Source: Marvania coccoides
Taxonomy: Eukaryota; Chlorophyta; Trebouxiophyceae; Chlorellales; Chlorellaceae
Direction of reading: 5' to 3'
DNA length: 64,000 bases
Assembly (NCBI GenBank): GCA_963854735.1
Contig: OY978109.1
Span: 496,001 to 560,000, forward strand
The notes beneath the pieces were generated by a model. The model saw nothing but the letters and a program-made list of their open reading frames with translations. It was not told where the DNA came from and did no database searches. Within the stretch, counting starts at the first letter, position 1. Every line of letters starts with the position of its first letter. Positions 10,217-21,286 of this stretch are shown here, in pieces. The position numbers and the translations under genes were made by a program.

Positions 10217-10997
10217 TTATCCATAGGTAACAGTCCCTGAAACACGGGAACAGCCCTTGCATGGGAATTCCTGAGTCGATACAGGAGCAGCAGTAGCCAC
10301 GTACAATAGGCACTTCTGCGAGGGAGGGAAAAAGGGGGACAAAGCCGTCAGCAAAGCTGGTGCGTGAGCCACGATGATGATTTTATTCATCAGGGCAGTG
10401 AGATAATGAACGCACCTGGCCATTTTTATTGGTAACTCGTGTCCAGTGGTAACAAATTTGGCTGGATCGACAAAGCGAACAGCATTTTTGCCTGAATTGG
10501 AAGGGAATAGCGTGAACGCGGCTGGAGTTAGCAATAATTTACGGAAACTCGCGAGCAGAGCTCATTTGAATGATTCCACGGAGTGAATGTATAGCTCACC
10601 AGCTGAGGTAGGTCTTGCTTGTAGATGGCCCAGAGCCTTGGAAAGTTTGAACGACAGTCCCTCTGAAAAAATATCTGCTGGTGCCTACGCATTGGCCAGA
10701 GGACTGGGCGCCACCAGACGGCGTCACCGTTGCATTTCTGATTTTATTTGTTGAAGGGGAGAAGAAAAAATGTGAGTCGCGGCACAGAGCTTGATCACAA
10801 GAAGATGATCCCAATTGGCGTGGCGCTGTGGAGCTTGAATCAACAATGGTGAGGCCGCACCTTGCGGAAAGGAGTTTGCGCGTCAACGCTCCAGTTTTCA
10901 CTATGTCTTGGGCAGTGACCTTGGTGGTGAACAGAGTTAAAATTATTGTTAAAATTGCTAGTCGTGGTCCGCGCATCTTCTGGCCACCTCTCCCCAT
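10217..10997 (-). CDS. Secreted cysteine-rich PAN/apple-like protein D
   Basis: Exons 10997-10861, 10737-10600, 10491-10416 and 10315-10217 give 149 residues; a second ATG at 10976 would give 142 and a more typical signal peptide (MRGPRLAILTIILTLF). The leader is followed by LTRKLLSA at the conserved phase-2 intron. The domain has CVGTSRYFFRG, TYLSW, QKCCSLCRSSQICYHW, then KCLLYVATAA and the ending CKGCSRVSGTVTYG. The second intron splits the Trp codon (phase 2) and the third falls after NGQ, so introns within the domain are not at identical positions in all four paralogues. Secreted; function unknown. Confidence 0.78.
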
Positions 10998-12417
10998 GTG
11001 AATCTATTAAAATAAAGATGCGTTTGGGGTCGTATAGATGGCCCAAGGGAAGCAGCCATATTGCACGGCATTTAAATTGACGATCAATCCCCTTCGAAGT
11101 CATATTGTATGACAACATTTGAACTTCCCCCTGCTTTGCATGCTGTGGTACCACGTTTACCGGTAAACATGTGTCACTGTGACTACACGTTCAACGAGCG
11201 GCGGTGATGCGGCTGGTGACCGACGTTGATGACCTGCATGCATTTGCCTTTGTAAAGGGCCGATTTATCGCCCCTTCAGGCAGCTTGTCTGCGGAGAAAG
11301 TTGAAGGCTGTCTTGCAGAGAAAGCCGAGCGGCCATCTTCTGGCGAAGCCGCCGCTCCTGAGGCTATTCTGTGCGTTCATAGGGAATTTGCCCTTTGTTT
11401 TTGCGATTCTGTGCCACCCCGAACGCCCTTCAAGCCAAGGACGTTAGAGAGAAGAAAGGTGCCGTTCTCTCCTCGATCGAAGCTGACCGCCTCGATATTG
11501 CCGCTCTCCCGTCGCTCTCACTAGCTTTGGGTTACGTTGAGTTCGTGGTTACCCACTAGGAGACGCCTACAGCCAATCGCCGCCCCCCCCCACACTTTCT
11601 TGTAAATTCCCAGACCCATTCCGCTGCCTCGCGGTCTCCCAAGGGCACTCCCCCAAGGGAAGATCGAAATACCAGAGTTTCTGGTCGGCGTTTAGAACTT
11701 CCTTAGTGAGGGGTATTATCGGGTGAGGGTGACTAACGAACCAATAACCTTTTATTTTGAATATCAGTGTTCCGGAAAAATGCCCTGTCGCATGCCAGAA
11801 GGTTTCTTAGATAAAACAGTGCATTCGTTTAAAGCGCGGTTAAGGCATGGGGGAAAAGTTTTTTTTTTGCAGTGTGGAAATAAATGAGTTCTCCTCAAGG
11901 CTACCAGGGAAAAAAACGGACGCAGGCAGGCGGCACATATTGATACACACAAAGGGCACAGCCGTCAGTCTCAGGGGGGTAAAATCTGACTTGCTGCAAT
12001 CGAGAATAGTACAAAGGACAGAAGACACGAGGCGGGGCGTGCTTGGAAGCATGCAACAAAGGTGAGTACGCAGGGAGAACGGAGAGACCTCATAAGAAGG
12101 GTCGAGTTGGTGATGGTTGAACGAATGAGGGGGAAACAGTAATGCATGTAGAAAAAAGGGAAGGAGAAAAAACCAATTGAGAAACAAGCCGTTTTGGCCA
12201 ACGCTAAAGCTTGACTTGTGAGAGTCCTTCACCGTACATTTCATTCATTCGCTCACGCACGCACGCAAATACCTAATAACACGCAAAATACGTTGATACT
12301 CTCTCTCCAAAAAAACAATCGTGCAAGGGCTTTTCGAAAGGGGCAGCGTCTCACGCCCTTTATTTTCTAATCCATTCAAACTTTGTGGTGTTGTTATTTT
12401 TTGTATTGTTGTAGGGC
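10998..12417. other. Intergenic, no gene supported
   Basis: A plus-strand frame at 11204-11524 overlaps a diverged hairpin repeat (about 11255-11285) and has no recognisable domain. The rest is low-complexity or AT-rich; I see nothing else. Confidence 0.45.
11255..11285 (+). repeat. Dispersed hairpin element, diverged copy 3
   Basis: GGGCCGATTTATCGCCCC followed by CTTCAG. Relative to copies at 3099 and 61671 an A-T stem pair is replaced by G-C on both arms, keeping the TTTA loop and the CTTCAG flank. Confidence 0.55.
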
Positions 12418-13441
12418 TTAGCGCCAGGGCTCCATTTCTACGACCTCCAGGCAGTTCATGTCGGGATCGCGGAAGAAAATCGCTGGGCGGCCAGACATTG
12501 AGCGGGTGTACTCAATGCCGGCTTCCTTAAGGCGGGACTCCAGGGGGGCAATGTCCTGCACGCCGATGCAGAAATGGCGGTCGCGGCCGCCGTGGGCGGG
12601 GCGGTTGGTCAGCGGGTCGGGATTCGGCAGCTCCTGCAAAATGAATTAAATGAATTTCAAATAATTAGTCGTCCTGGAATGCGACTTTGGGGGTTAAAAC
12701 ATGACTGGAAAGGGGGGTTTAATGCGCTATTGATTGATTGCTGACCATTAAGTGAATCATTTCGGGGCCGATCCAGAGCCAGGCGCCGGCATAAGGCAGT
12801 TTGTTGTGAGGACGGTCGGGGTTGATTTCCAGACCCAGGGTGCCGCAGTAGAACGCGAGAGAGGTCTCCAGGTTCTCGCACAGCAGAGCCACGTGGTGGA
12901 CACCGGTGAACAGGATGCGGTCTGCAAGGAAGGAGGCAGGATAAGTGAGTGGGGGGGTGGGGGGGGGGTGGAAAATGAATGAAAGCGGAGAAACGAGGGG
13001 ATTGCGGCGAAGGAAGCAAGAGAGTGCAGCGTAATTTTGAAGAAACGTGTGCGAAAGAGTGACCGAGGGACATAGGACAGATATATGACAAAGTGAGAAT
13101 GGAACATCCTCCTACGACTCGGACCACCAGACTGGCCATGGTATCGCGTCTCAAGGGCCCCGACACACCTTGGGACACGTTGGCAGCGTAATTGCGTAAG
13201 TTGGCAGGCACCGTCGCTGAGATTTTTACGGAAGAGAGGGAAGAGGCTGCATTTGTCCTTGCAAAGCGCTCGCGACGGAGCAGGATGCGGCTGCAAGAGG
13301 AAGCGAATGTTTTTAGACGACCGCGTATGACACGCTAGCAGCGCTCCAACGCCCCGATAACATGGTGTTCATTCCTCACCGAGAGCCAGTTGTTGCTTTG
13401 GCCACCGGCACAGCGCTCGCTGTGCGCGCAACAAGTTTCAT
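12418..13441 (-). CDS. Glyoxalase I-like VOC-family protein with organelle transit peptide
   Basis: Exons 13441-13380, 13290-13169, 12921-12746 and 12633-12418 give 191 residues. The first two exons encode an Arg/Ser/Ala-rich presequence (MKLVARTASAVPVAKATTGS, then RRILLRRERFARTNAASS), typical of a chloroplast or mitochondrial transit peptide. The VOC domain follows: GVHHVALLCENLETSLAFY, LEINPDRPHNKLPY, WIGPEMIHLM, then RDRHFCIGVQD and MNCLEVVEM. His in VHHVAL, His in DRHFCI and Glu in NCLEV fit the metal ligands of the glyoxalase/bleomycin-resistance superfamily. The likely role is lactoylglutathione lyase or a related plastid VOC enzyme; substrate is not proved. Its start is 176 bp from that of PIGS on the other strand, so the two probably share a promoter. 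Confidence 0.85.
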
Positions 13442-13617
13442 GCCGTAGAAACCGTACTCACAGGGTTGGGGACTTGGATAGGACGCCTGTTTCGAAACGA
13501 AACGTCTCCTTTTTTGAAACATCCTTTTTTTTGAACGACGATTTCACGGAAAAAGAAAACAAGTCAACAGCGCCCTCATTAAACCAAAATTTTGAGCTCG
13601 CGTTTATTTAATACGCA
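13442..13617. promoter_or_regulatory. Putative bidirectional promoter, glyoxalase/PIGS
   Basis: Only 176 bp separate the two start codons, so both 5' leaders and the core promoters must lie here. No TATA box or other known element was identified with confidence. Confidence 0.5.
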
Positions 13618-14843
13618 TTGAAACCTGTCTGGATCATGAAGGGTGGGCCCAGTGCGGCGCCGGCCGGCGATAGGCAGAAATCTTCCAGAGCACCGATCAT
13701 CTTGCTGCTGCCGTTCATTCTCTTCGCTGGAGGTACCCAATCCCTGCTTTTTGGCACCTGCAATAGTGATCAATCTAATTTCCCTCGTCTACCTCTTCTA
13801 CAGGCGTCTTCCAAGCGCAAAGGGCTCTGCACATCGAACGAGCACCGCTGCCCTTCACCGCCCTTCACCGCATCGCAGCCACTCAACCCAACACCACAGA
13901 CGCACCGACACCACCAGCGCTCTGCAGTCCCACCCTTCCCCTCTCCATCGTCACCTTCAGCACAGCAGGCAGCTCTTCAGCCGCCCACAGCAGCGGCAGC
14001 CTCTGTTCCGATGTTCTGGCAGCTGCCCCTCGCTTGCTGCCTCTCCAGGCCCATGTCACGGCTGCCTACTACGACCCAACCCTTCTCCCGCACCTCAAGC
14101 CGTGCAGCTACCCAGAAAATTGTCCTGCTGAAGCGGTATCACCACAACAAGCGGTGGAGCTGGGCCGGCACCTCCTCTCGCTGCTGCCGGCCAGTTTGGA
14201 CGATGGGTGGACAGCGCTCGTCTTCTCCTCGCCGCCAAACTACCCGCAGTTGCGGTTCGAAGCGGCGGGTAAACAGAATAAAGAATGCGGCGTCGCTGCT
14301 TTCCAGGTGTCGGAGAGGGAGCTGCTGGTGGTGGTAGAGGGCGGAATTTTAGAGAAGACAGCGGGAATAGTAGCTGGTGAAGAGATAGTGGCGTGGCTGA
14401 TGGAGGGAGTGCTTGCGCCTGCTGCCTCAGAGCGAGCAAGCGAATGGGCGCAGCGTGCGGAAATTTTTGTTAGCAGAGCGTGTGTGCAGCAGGCCGCAGC
14501 GAACGTGGGGCGCTTTTTACGCGAACTTGAGGTTTCTCCAGACACAGGGGTCACCTCAGCGGTGGCAGCCAGCGCCGAGGCGGCAGTGGCAGCTTATGAA
14601 GCAGCGGTGAAGGCCGGAGACGAAAGCGGCGGTTTAGAGCGCAGCAGGGCGGCGTGGGAGGCTGCGAAGGCACTGGTGGTCCACCCTGACATGGGTGTGC
14701 GACCGCAGTTGCCTATGGAGCACGTTTTAGCGCTGTTGCTGCCCATAGGACTGCCTGTTTCTCTAGCACTGGCTCAAGCGCTGGTAAGGGAAGCCCGAGG
14801 CGCGCTGGACAGGCGAAAAGCAGCGAGAGGCAAGACGGAATAA
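13618..14843 (+). CDS. PIGS: PIG-S/GPI17-like GPI transamidase subunit
   Basis: Exons 13618-13732 and 13804-14843 give 384 residues. An N-terminal membrane segment (PIILLLPFILFAGGVF) is followed by HIERAPLPFTALHRI, the position of the conserved Arg-Ala-Pro-Leu-Pro element of PIG-S. The lumenal part has a Ser/Pro-rich stretch, CSYPENC and several helices, and the C-terminus has VVHPDMGVRPQLPMEHVLA, then a second membrane segment (LLLPIGLPVSLALAQALV) and a short basic cytosolic tail. PIG-S is a non-catalytic subunit of the ER complex that attaches GPI anchors to proteins. It is shorter than the usual 500-550 residues, so the lumenal part is reduced. An ATG at 13636 is an alternative start. Confidence 0.78.
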
Positions 14844-15060
14844 AACACATTGCCATTTGTGTGAGTTAAGAAGCAAACTCAAATATTTATTTATTTTTAC
14901 GTTTTTTTCCGTCATATATATGTTGTGAGTAAGAGTACAAGCAAGTAGTAGGAAGAAGCAAGAGAGGGGAGAAGAAAAAGGGCAGCAGCTGCACGTACAA
15001 TGTGGTGGACAAAAAAGCCAACAACAAAAAAAGCTGCCTTTATTTCAAGATATTTCCACG

Positions 15061-16489
15061 TCACGACTCTGGCGCCGCAGCTTCTTCTTTCTTTTTGCGA
15101 GGCGCCACTTTTCGCGCGGCCATGGGGTTGCTCATCGTCGTTCCTGCCTTCCCGCCCCCTCGCCTCGTTGCCTTTGGCCTGCTCTCCTCAGCTTCCTCGC
15201 TCTTGCTCTCGCACACTGCTGCTGCCGACGCTGCGTCCTCCTCTTCGCGTCCCCCTACCGCCTCATTCGCCGCCGATGCCTCCCATGCATCCCCCCGCTT
15301 CTCCCAGTGCCTGTTCGCGACCGCCTTCCGCTGCCGCTGCTCCGCGAAATTCGATCGAATCTGCTCGTCGTTGATTTTTCTAATTTCCTCCAACTCAGCC
15401 AAGTCTGCCGTCTCCACGAACTCCTTCATGGCCGTCATGCAGTTCTGCAGCTTGCGGTCGACGTCGCCGTACACCGCCAGCTGCCCTGCAAACTCCTCCA
15501 GCACCTTAGGAAGCAGGTAGCTGATCCTCAAAGTGACAGTAGTGCTCGTATTGCCTTCTTCCTCCTGAAACAGCACCGCCGCCACCAGCGGCATGCCCTC
15601 CACCGGCTCCTCCATGATGAACTTGTTGGGCTCCGATTTGGTGCGCTCAAGGGTGACGTAGAGCTCCAAGAACGGGGTGGTGGCTGCGGAGCGAGCAACA
15701 AGTGAAGATCTTTGTTTAGTTTACGAGCTGCTGTTGGAGGGAATCGGAGGAAATGTGGTATTCGAGATAGTTTAAGAGCCCCCAGCTCATAAACCCCCCT
15801 CAAAGGCACAATCTGTCATGGCAAACGATTTTAAACAAGAGCGACAAGGCGATCTTTATTCATCAAAAAATGGATTGAATTATCTGTGCTACCCCACCAC
15901 CACCACAAAAAAAAATATATATATATATATATACACGCGCTCTGAAAACTCACCCCAGCGGTACCAGAGGTACATAGAAATGTAGGCAGGGTGCTCCTCG
16001 TGAAACCCGACCTCGTCTATCATGTCAAACCACTGCATCCAGTTGAGACGGTTGTCCCACACCTGGTAGCAGTGCTCCACGGGCCTGTCCACCCGAATCG
16101 ACACCTCGTGCTTCAGCGGAGTGGAGGTGAAGTCGATGAACTCGAAGGGGGTGTACCCATGATCCCGCTCGCGAAAACCGTCGAGCTCCTCCGCGACGCT
16201 CGCCTCGATGTCGCTATTGTAGCCCTCCACGCCCTCTGCGGCTGCTGCAGTGGCGGGGAAGGGGGGCAGACAGGGCTGGGGCGCAGGGAGAAAGAGGCTG
16301 CAAGGGACGTGGGGTTCCATATTTTTAGTTTTTCAGGGGTGGGGGAAACAGGTCGCATGCTTGATATGGGGTTTTAGAGGGCAGAAAATACCTTGATAAT
16401 GCACGATTTGGGGGCCTAGGGGCGGGAGATGCCGTAGAAAATAGCCTCTGCGGCAGGGATGTGCCGCGCACAAGGTTGGCGGCGTGCAT
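15061..16489 (-). CDS. Organelle-targeted SRPBCC/START-like (polyketide cyclase) domain protein
   Basis: Exons 16489-16392, 16297-15954 and 15683-15061 give 354 residues. Exon 1 encodes a transit-type leader (MHAANLVRGTSLPQRLFSTA) and joins exon 2 in matching phase. The core runs from EGVEGYNSDIEASV through FIDFTSTPLKHEVSIRVDRP, YQVWDNRLNWMQWFDMIDEV, YLWYRWG and FLELYVTLERTKSEPNKFIM, a pattern of plant plastid polyketide-cyclase/lipid-transport proteins. After the fold comes an acidic/basic extension ending in a Lys/Arg-rich tail. It probably binds a hydrophobic ligand in the plastid, but no ligand can be named. If exon 1 is not used, translation could start at 16320 within what I read as intron; the phase match favours the longer model. 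A TA tract lies in the second intron. Confidence 0.78.
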
Positions 16490-16980
16490 TGTTTATTGTG
16501 GTGCTGTTGGGACGGGATGCAATTGGAATTTAATATTAAATTTGTTATTTTTGTGGCGAGCTTATAAAAATTAATTGTCGCCCGAGACTCCGAAAAGCCT
16601 TGGCACCCGCTGGCACGTGTTCTGCACCACTTAAATGTTATGTTGCAATCTCAATGACGACGCAATATGCAAAATCGCTATATGAATGGCGGCGCTCCTC
16701 AGCATGGGTGTTTTGTGTTCATAGCACGGCTGGAACTGGAAAAAAGATCGTATCTCCTGGTGGTGCTGCTATTATAAATATAGACCAAAACCAGGGCACC
16801 CACAAACGTCGATGGCCATCTGGAGTCGGTCAAAGCTCATCTCTTTGACGGAGGTTAATTTAAATAATTAAATTTTAAAAGAGCTATCTTTTTTTGCGTT
16901 CTCTTATCGCTTCAGAGCTGCTATCTCTCTTCAATTGCACTATTTTTCTCTGCGCTGGCTGCTACCGCTGGAGCACACTG

Positions 16981-19900
16981 ATGACTAGCGAGAAAAAGTC
17001 TCAGCGGTGGTACTCCCGCCTGGTGCAGCATTTCAAGAAGGAGCCAAAGCCCGACGGGCTGCAGCTGCTGCAGAAAGAGCCCCGCCGCGTTGTCCTCGCT
17101 CGATTGCCCTCAAAATTTCTGGTCGACCAGGACGCTACGGTCTCAGTCTCTGACACCTACGGTAAAATAAAATAAAATCGCGGTGGAATACCACTATACT
17201 ACCTTCCCATTCATTATTTGAACATCAAACTCCTCAAAACGTCAGCACCATTTTTTTTACCCACTAAAATTGATGACAAACAGAAAAGCCCCCACCCTAT
17301 ATGATAGCCTCTTACCATCTCGTTTCCACCCGTCTTTTCTCTCCTTATTTTCTAACCCCCTGGATTTTACACCACCGCCGCGTGCACCACTGCAGGCCTC
17401 GTGCGCTTCACCCTCCACGAAGCAGTGCTCAACGATGCTTCCATCAAAGGCCGATATTTCGCCACCGTCTCCATCGGCAAACAAGCCTTAACCTCCAAGT
17501 CGCTCTCCGTCTCCCGCAAACACGGCACCCGGCTCGCCTGGGACGCCGGCGCCACCTTCGTGCTCCAGAAGGACGGCGCCACCGAGGCCAGGGTTGCTGT
17601 GTTTTGCGAGGGCACTTTTAACAACCGGTTAGTGGCCTGGATCGAAGTGGACCTGGCAAACTACTTCAACATCAATGGCGCGGGTGGAAACGGGGGATCT
17701 CGGGGCAGTAATAACGGCAGCAGCGGTAGTGGAATGATCAGCGGCGGCAGTGTTGTGCTGGAGGGGGAGTTTGATTTGGTGGACCCTGAGGACTCCAGCA
17801 AGGTGGTTGGCACCGTGAGGGCGTCGGGTTCGGCGTCCAGCCTGCGAGAGCTCGAGCGGCAGGTAGGATTTCTGACTCGCCGTCCAAAAACGTTCTTGAA
17901 ATTTTTACTATTGTATTGGAGGAGAATATACGATTATATTGGAGAATTAAAGGGAAGAATGTTTACTATTACATTGGAGAAGAATGAATTAAGTATTGCT
18001 TTTGTGCCAAATATTTGTTCTACTCGTCCTTCTCTCAGGCCACCCACGCCTCTCTTTCTGCTACAAAATTTCCACCTTCCAAATTCGATTTCATTCGAAT
18101 TTCTTCAGGTGTGGGAAGACCTGCTGCTGCTGGCCGACTTTGACGGCAACCGTCACCTGGAGGAGGGCGAGCTGGCGGTGCTGCTGCGTGCTTTTGGCGC
18201 TGAGGTTTCCGACGCTGACGTCCACGCCATCTTCGAGCTGGCTGACGCGGACGGCTCCGGTACAGTCAACGTGGAAGAGCTGTCGGCCCTGCTGGCTCTG
18301 AAGGATGAGAGCGAGTCAGGTAAAACATACAACTGCATGAGAATCCCGTTCTTTTTAGTCGCTTCGCCAAGCTCTTTCTCAGCCTTTCTTCGATATACTG
18401 TGCTTCACGTCATCTCTACTCATATAAACACTGGATTTCGTCCTGAATTAATGTATTGCTAAATAATTGTGCCGACAAATTTCGATTTTTCTCTCTTTCA
18501 GGCGGTACTGCCGATTACTTCACTCGCCTGGTGCGGCGCTGCCCCGTGGATGGCGCGGAAATGTCCGCCGACCCGCGCCAGCAGGCCTCCAACCTGTTGT
18601 ACGTGTGGCTGGCGCTTTCTTCTGCTAAAACCAACCACGAGGCCGACCTGAAAGCGGGGTACCTCACGGAGCAGCAGGCAGCGCAGTCGTGGATGTTCAA
18701 GCTCAGCGAGTGGGCCTCGCACCCGCTCACCATCACGTCCGCAGCCAAAAAGAAACGCAGGAAGAAGTCGTACAGGTAAAAAATAAAATGCCGTAAAATG
18801 AGACAGCAGTGGCCTTGACTTCCTCCTTTTAGTTGCTGAATCATAGTACGGGGACTAATAATGCATTTATTAAAATTTTGACGTTTTTTTAAGCTCATGC
18901 ATGTTTTTGTTGTTTCGAATTATGTATTTGCAGCGCTGGGGGCCTGCGTGTGGGCTCTGCGGCTGCCCACATTCTGGTTTACGACCGCGAGGCAAAGCGG
19001 GTGGTGGAGGAGGAGCTTTCGCCCGTGCTGAACCTGGCCATGCGGAAGATTTATCAGTCAAAGCTGGGGCGTGCGCTGATGCGGCAGGGGCTGAACAAGC
19101 GCTTTCTGGCGATGTCAGAGAAAGAGGTAGGCTAATAATAAACATGTTTGGATTTTTTTTTAACTTTTGCATTCTGTCCACATATGTGGAGGAAATCAAT
19201 ATTCACCCAATGACGAAAAGATCGCTCCAGCTTTTGACCCCCGCTACCATAGTATGCATGTTTGACATAAACTGTTTCCTAGGTCGAAATTCCCCCTTTT
19301 CCTTCTTATATACTTTCGTTTTCGTTCTCTTATTCATTTTCTTTTTCGTAGGGGCGGTATCGCGATTCCCCGGAGTCTGCAGCCGAGATAGTTCCGTTCG
19401 TGGAGAGCTTCCGGGGACAGATCGACGTGGAGGAGGCGGAGCGCCCTATCTCCGAGTACCCCACCTTCAACGAATTTTTCTATCGCAAACTCAAGCCGGG
19501 GGCTAGGCCGGTGGCAGAGCCCGAAAACAACGACGTGGTGGTCTCTGCCGCCGACTGCCGCCTACAGGTACTGATTTAGACTAAAAGCACACATTCAATT
19601 CATTTCGTTTGAAAAAGTTGGTTAACATTTGGATAGTTTTTGTGATAATTTTACATTTTTTCCATTGGAAATTTTAATTTTTTTGCAGGTTTTTTTCAGC
19701 GTGGACGAAGCCACGCGGTTCTGGGTCAAGGGCCGCAACTTCAGCGTGGCAGGCCTGCTGGCGGACACAGACCCCGCTCGCACCTTTTCTTCTGTGTTTG
19801 CCGGTGGCACAATGGCTATCTTCCGGCTGGCCCCTCAGGACTACCACCGCTTCCACGCTCCAGTCACAGGAACCGTCGCCTCCATCACAGACGTCCCAGG

Positions 19901-20940
19901 GGATCTCCTCACCGTAAGCCCGCATTGCAGCATTCAACTGCAGAGCTTAATTATCCTCGGTGCCTATCGGGCATATGAAAAAAACTGCAGTCGCTGCTTT
20001 CTACATCATTTTTTTAATCCAGCGCCAATACAATACTTAGCCCTTGTTGCTATTTTTTTCAATGGTGGAAATCCTCTGATAAGCATTGCATCTGTACTTT
20101 CATGCGTTCAGGTGAATCCCATTGCCGTCAACTCCGCTTTCCACGATGTTTTCACCATCAACAAGCGCTCGGTGATGATTATCGACACACCCACCTACGG
20201 TAAGGTGGCTTTCGTCGCCATCGGGGCCACATTAGTGGGTTCCATCGCCTGGACTGTGGCTGTGGGTGATAAGATCGAAAAAGGCGGCGAGCTCGGCTAC
20301 TTTTCTTTTGGCGGATCCACGTGGTGAGTGCCATGGGGGGGGGGGGGGGGGGGGGCTGCTTTGCTGTTTGTACATGCAATATCAGATTTAATCTGCCTGC
20401 AGTGTTGCATTTTCTATCTCAAAAAGGCTACACAGATCAACAGCACTGCCCTTTGCATTCCTCAAATTCTGCCGTGGGGTTCACCCTACCTCCATCACCC
20501 GAAACCAACTTCTTTATTTTTATTTTTATTTTTTCCTCCTTTTTTCCATCAGCATCACGCTGTTCCCCGACGGCGCGGTCACCTGGGACGCAGACCTTTC
20601 GGCCAACGCCCAGCGCAGCCTGGAGACGCTGGTCAAGATGGGGGAACGCATTGGAGTAAAAGCAGGGTCGGGTGGGGAAGAATCCTTCGCAGAAAGGGCG
20701 CGGGTCATGCAAAGAATGCAGACAATGGCCAAAAACGCGGGGGCCATCGCTCTGGAGGAGCGCCCCGCGGAAGAAAGAAAGCTGGCCACAGGAGAGCTGG
20801 AGGCGCGCTCCTCCACGGTGTTTTCGTTCGACGTGTGGGAGGAGGGGCTGGAGGACGAGGAGGACGAGGCGGAGAGCAGCAAAGGTGGGGAGAACAGCAC
20901 CAAGAGTGGGTCGGAGCAGCAGCTTACGAAAGAAAGCTAG
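16981..20940 (+). CDS. PSD: Phosphatidylserine decarboxylase, C2/EF-hand type
   Basis: Nine exons (16981-17161, 17396-17862, 18109-18319, 18502-18775, 18934-19126, 19352-19567, 19689-19913, 20112-20323, 20553-20940) give 788 residues. Order: a C2-like domain (about 60-220, with a Gly/Ser/Asn loop), two EF-hand loops (DFDGNRHLEEGE and DADGSGTVNVEE), then the decarboxylase with FNEFFYRKLKPGARP, SAADCRL, FHAPVTGTV and FGGST. Asp, His and Ser of the self-processing triad fall in these last three motifs; GGST is where the chain cleaves to make the pyruvoyl group. The product converts phosphatidylserine to phosphatidylethanolamine on endomembranes, as plant PSD2/PSD3. Usual SPVDG is replaced by SAADC, with Asp kept. 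An acidic tail follows the alpha chain. The start is the first good ATG; an upstream in-frame ATG at 16894 exists. Confidence 0.92.
19942..19981 (+). repeat. Dispersed repeat, GAGCTTAATTATCCTCGG type, copy b
   Basis: Lies within the PSD intron that follows 19913. GAGCTTAATTATCCTCGG, then TGCCTATCGGGCATATGAAA running into a short A-tract. Matches the minus-strand copy at 4105-4162. Confidence 0.7.
20335..20355 (+). repeat. Poly-G tract of 21 bases
   Basis: An uninterrupted run of 21 G starts about 11 bases after the splice donor of the last PSD intron. Such a run can form G-quadruplex DNA or RNA and is prone to length change. Confidence 0.95.
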
Positions 20941-21286
20941 CTGAGCCCTTTCTCTCGCTTTTTCTCTACACAAGAACTTATACACAACAAAGAACAATGA
21001 TAGAATTTTTCTAAAGACGTTGAACTTCCATTTGGATTGTGATTGATAGTATACTACGTTTTGAAGACCTTTGACTCTGTATTTGAATTTACCTGCTGAA
21101 ACTTTACCCTCTTTTTGGAATTTGAACTCGTCTCCCAGTGCGCAGCGTGCAGTACCACTTTTCGTCCTCCTTTCTTTCGGATTTTCATTTTTTTATGACG
21201 AGATTTTTTATACTGCAAAATTGTTATTTATTATCAGCAATAAACCTTCGAGCTCGGTGCTCCTCTGCTCCCTCTTTTCAGTCAGC

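Noticed and set aside
20328..21014. 228-residue plus-strand frame starting with poly-Gly
   Set aside because: Starts in the G21 intron tract and overlaps the last PSD exon in the wrong frame.
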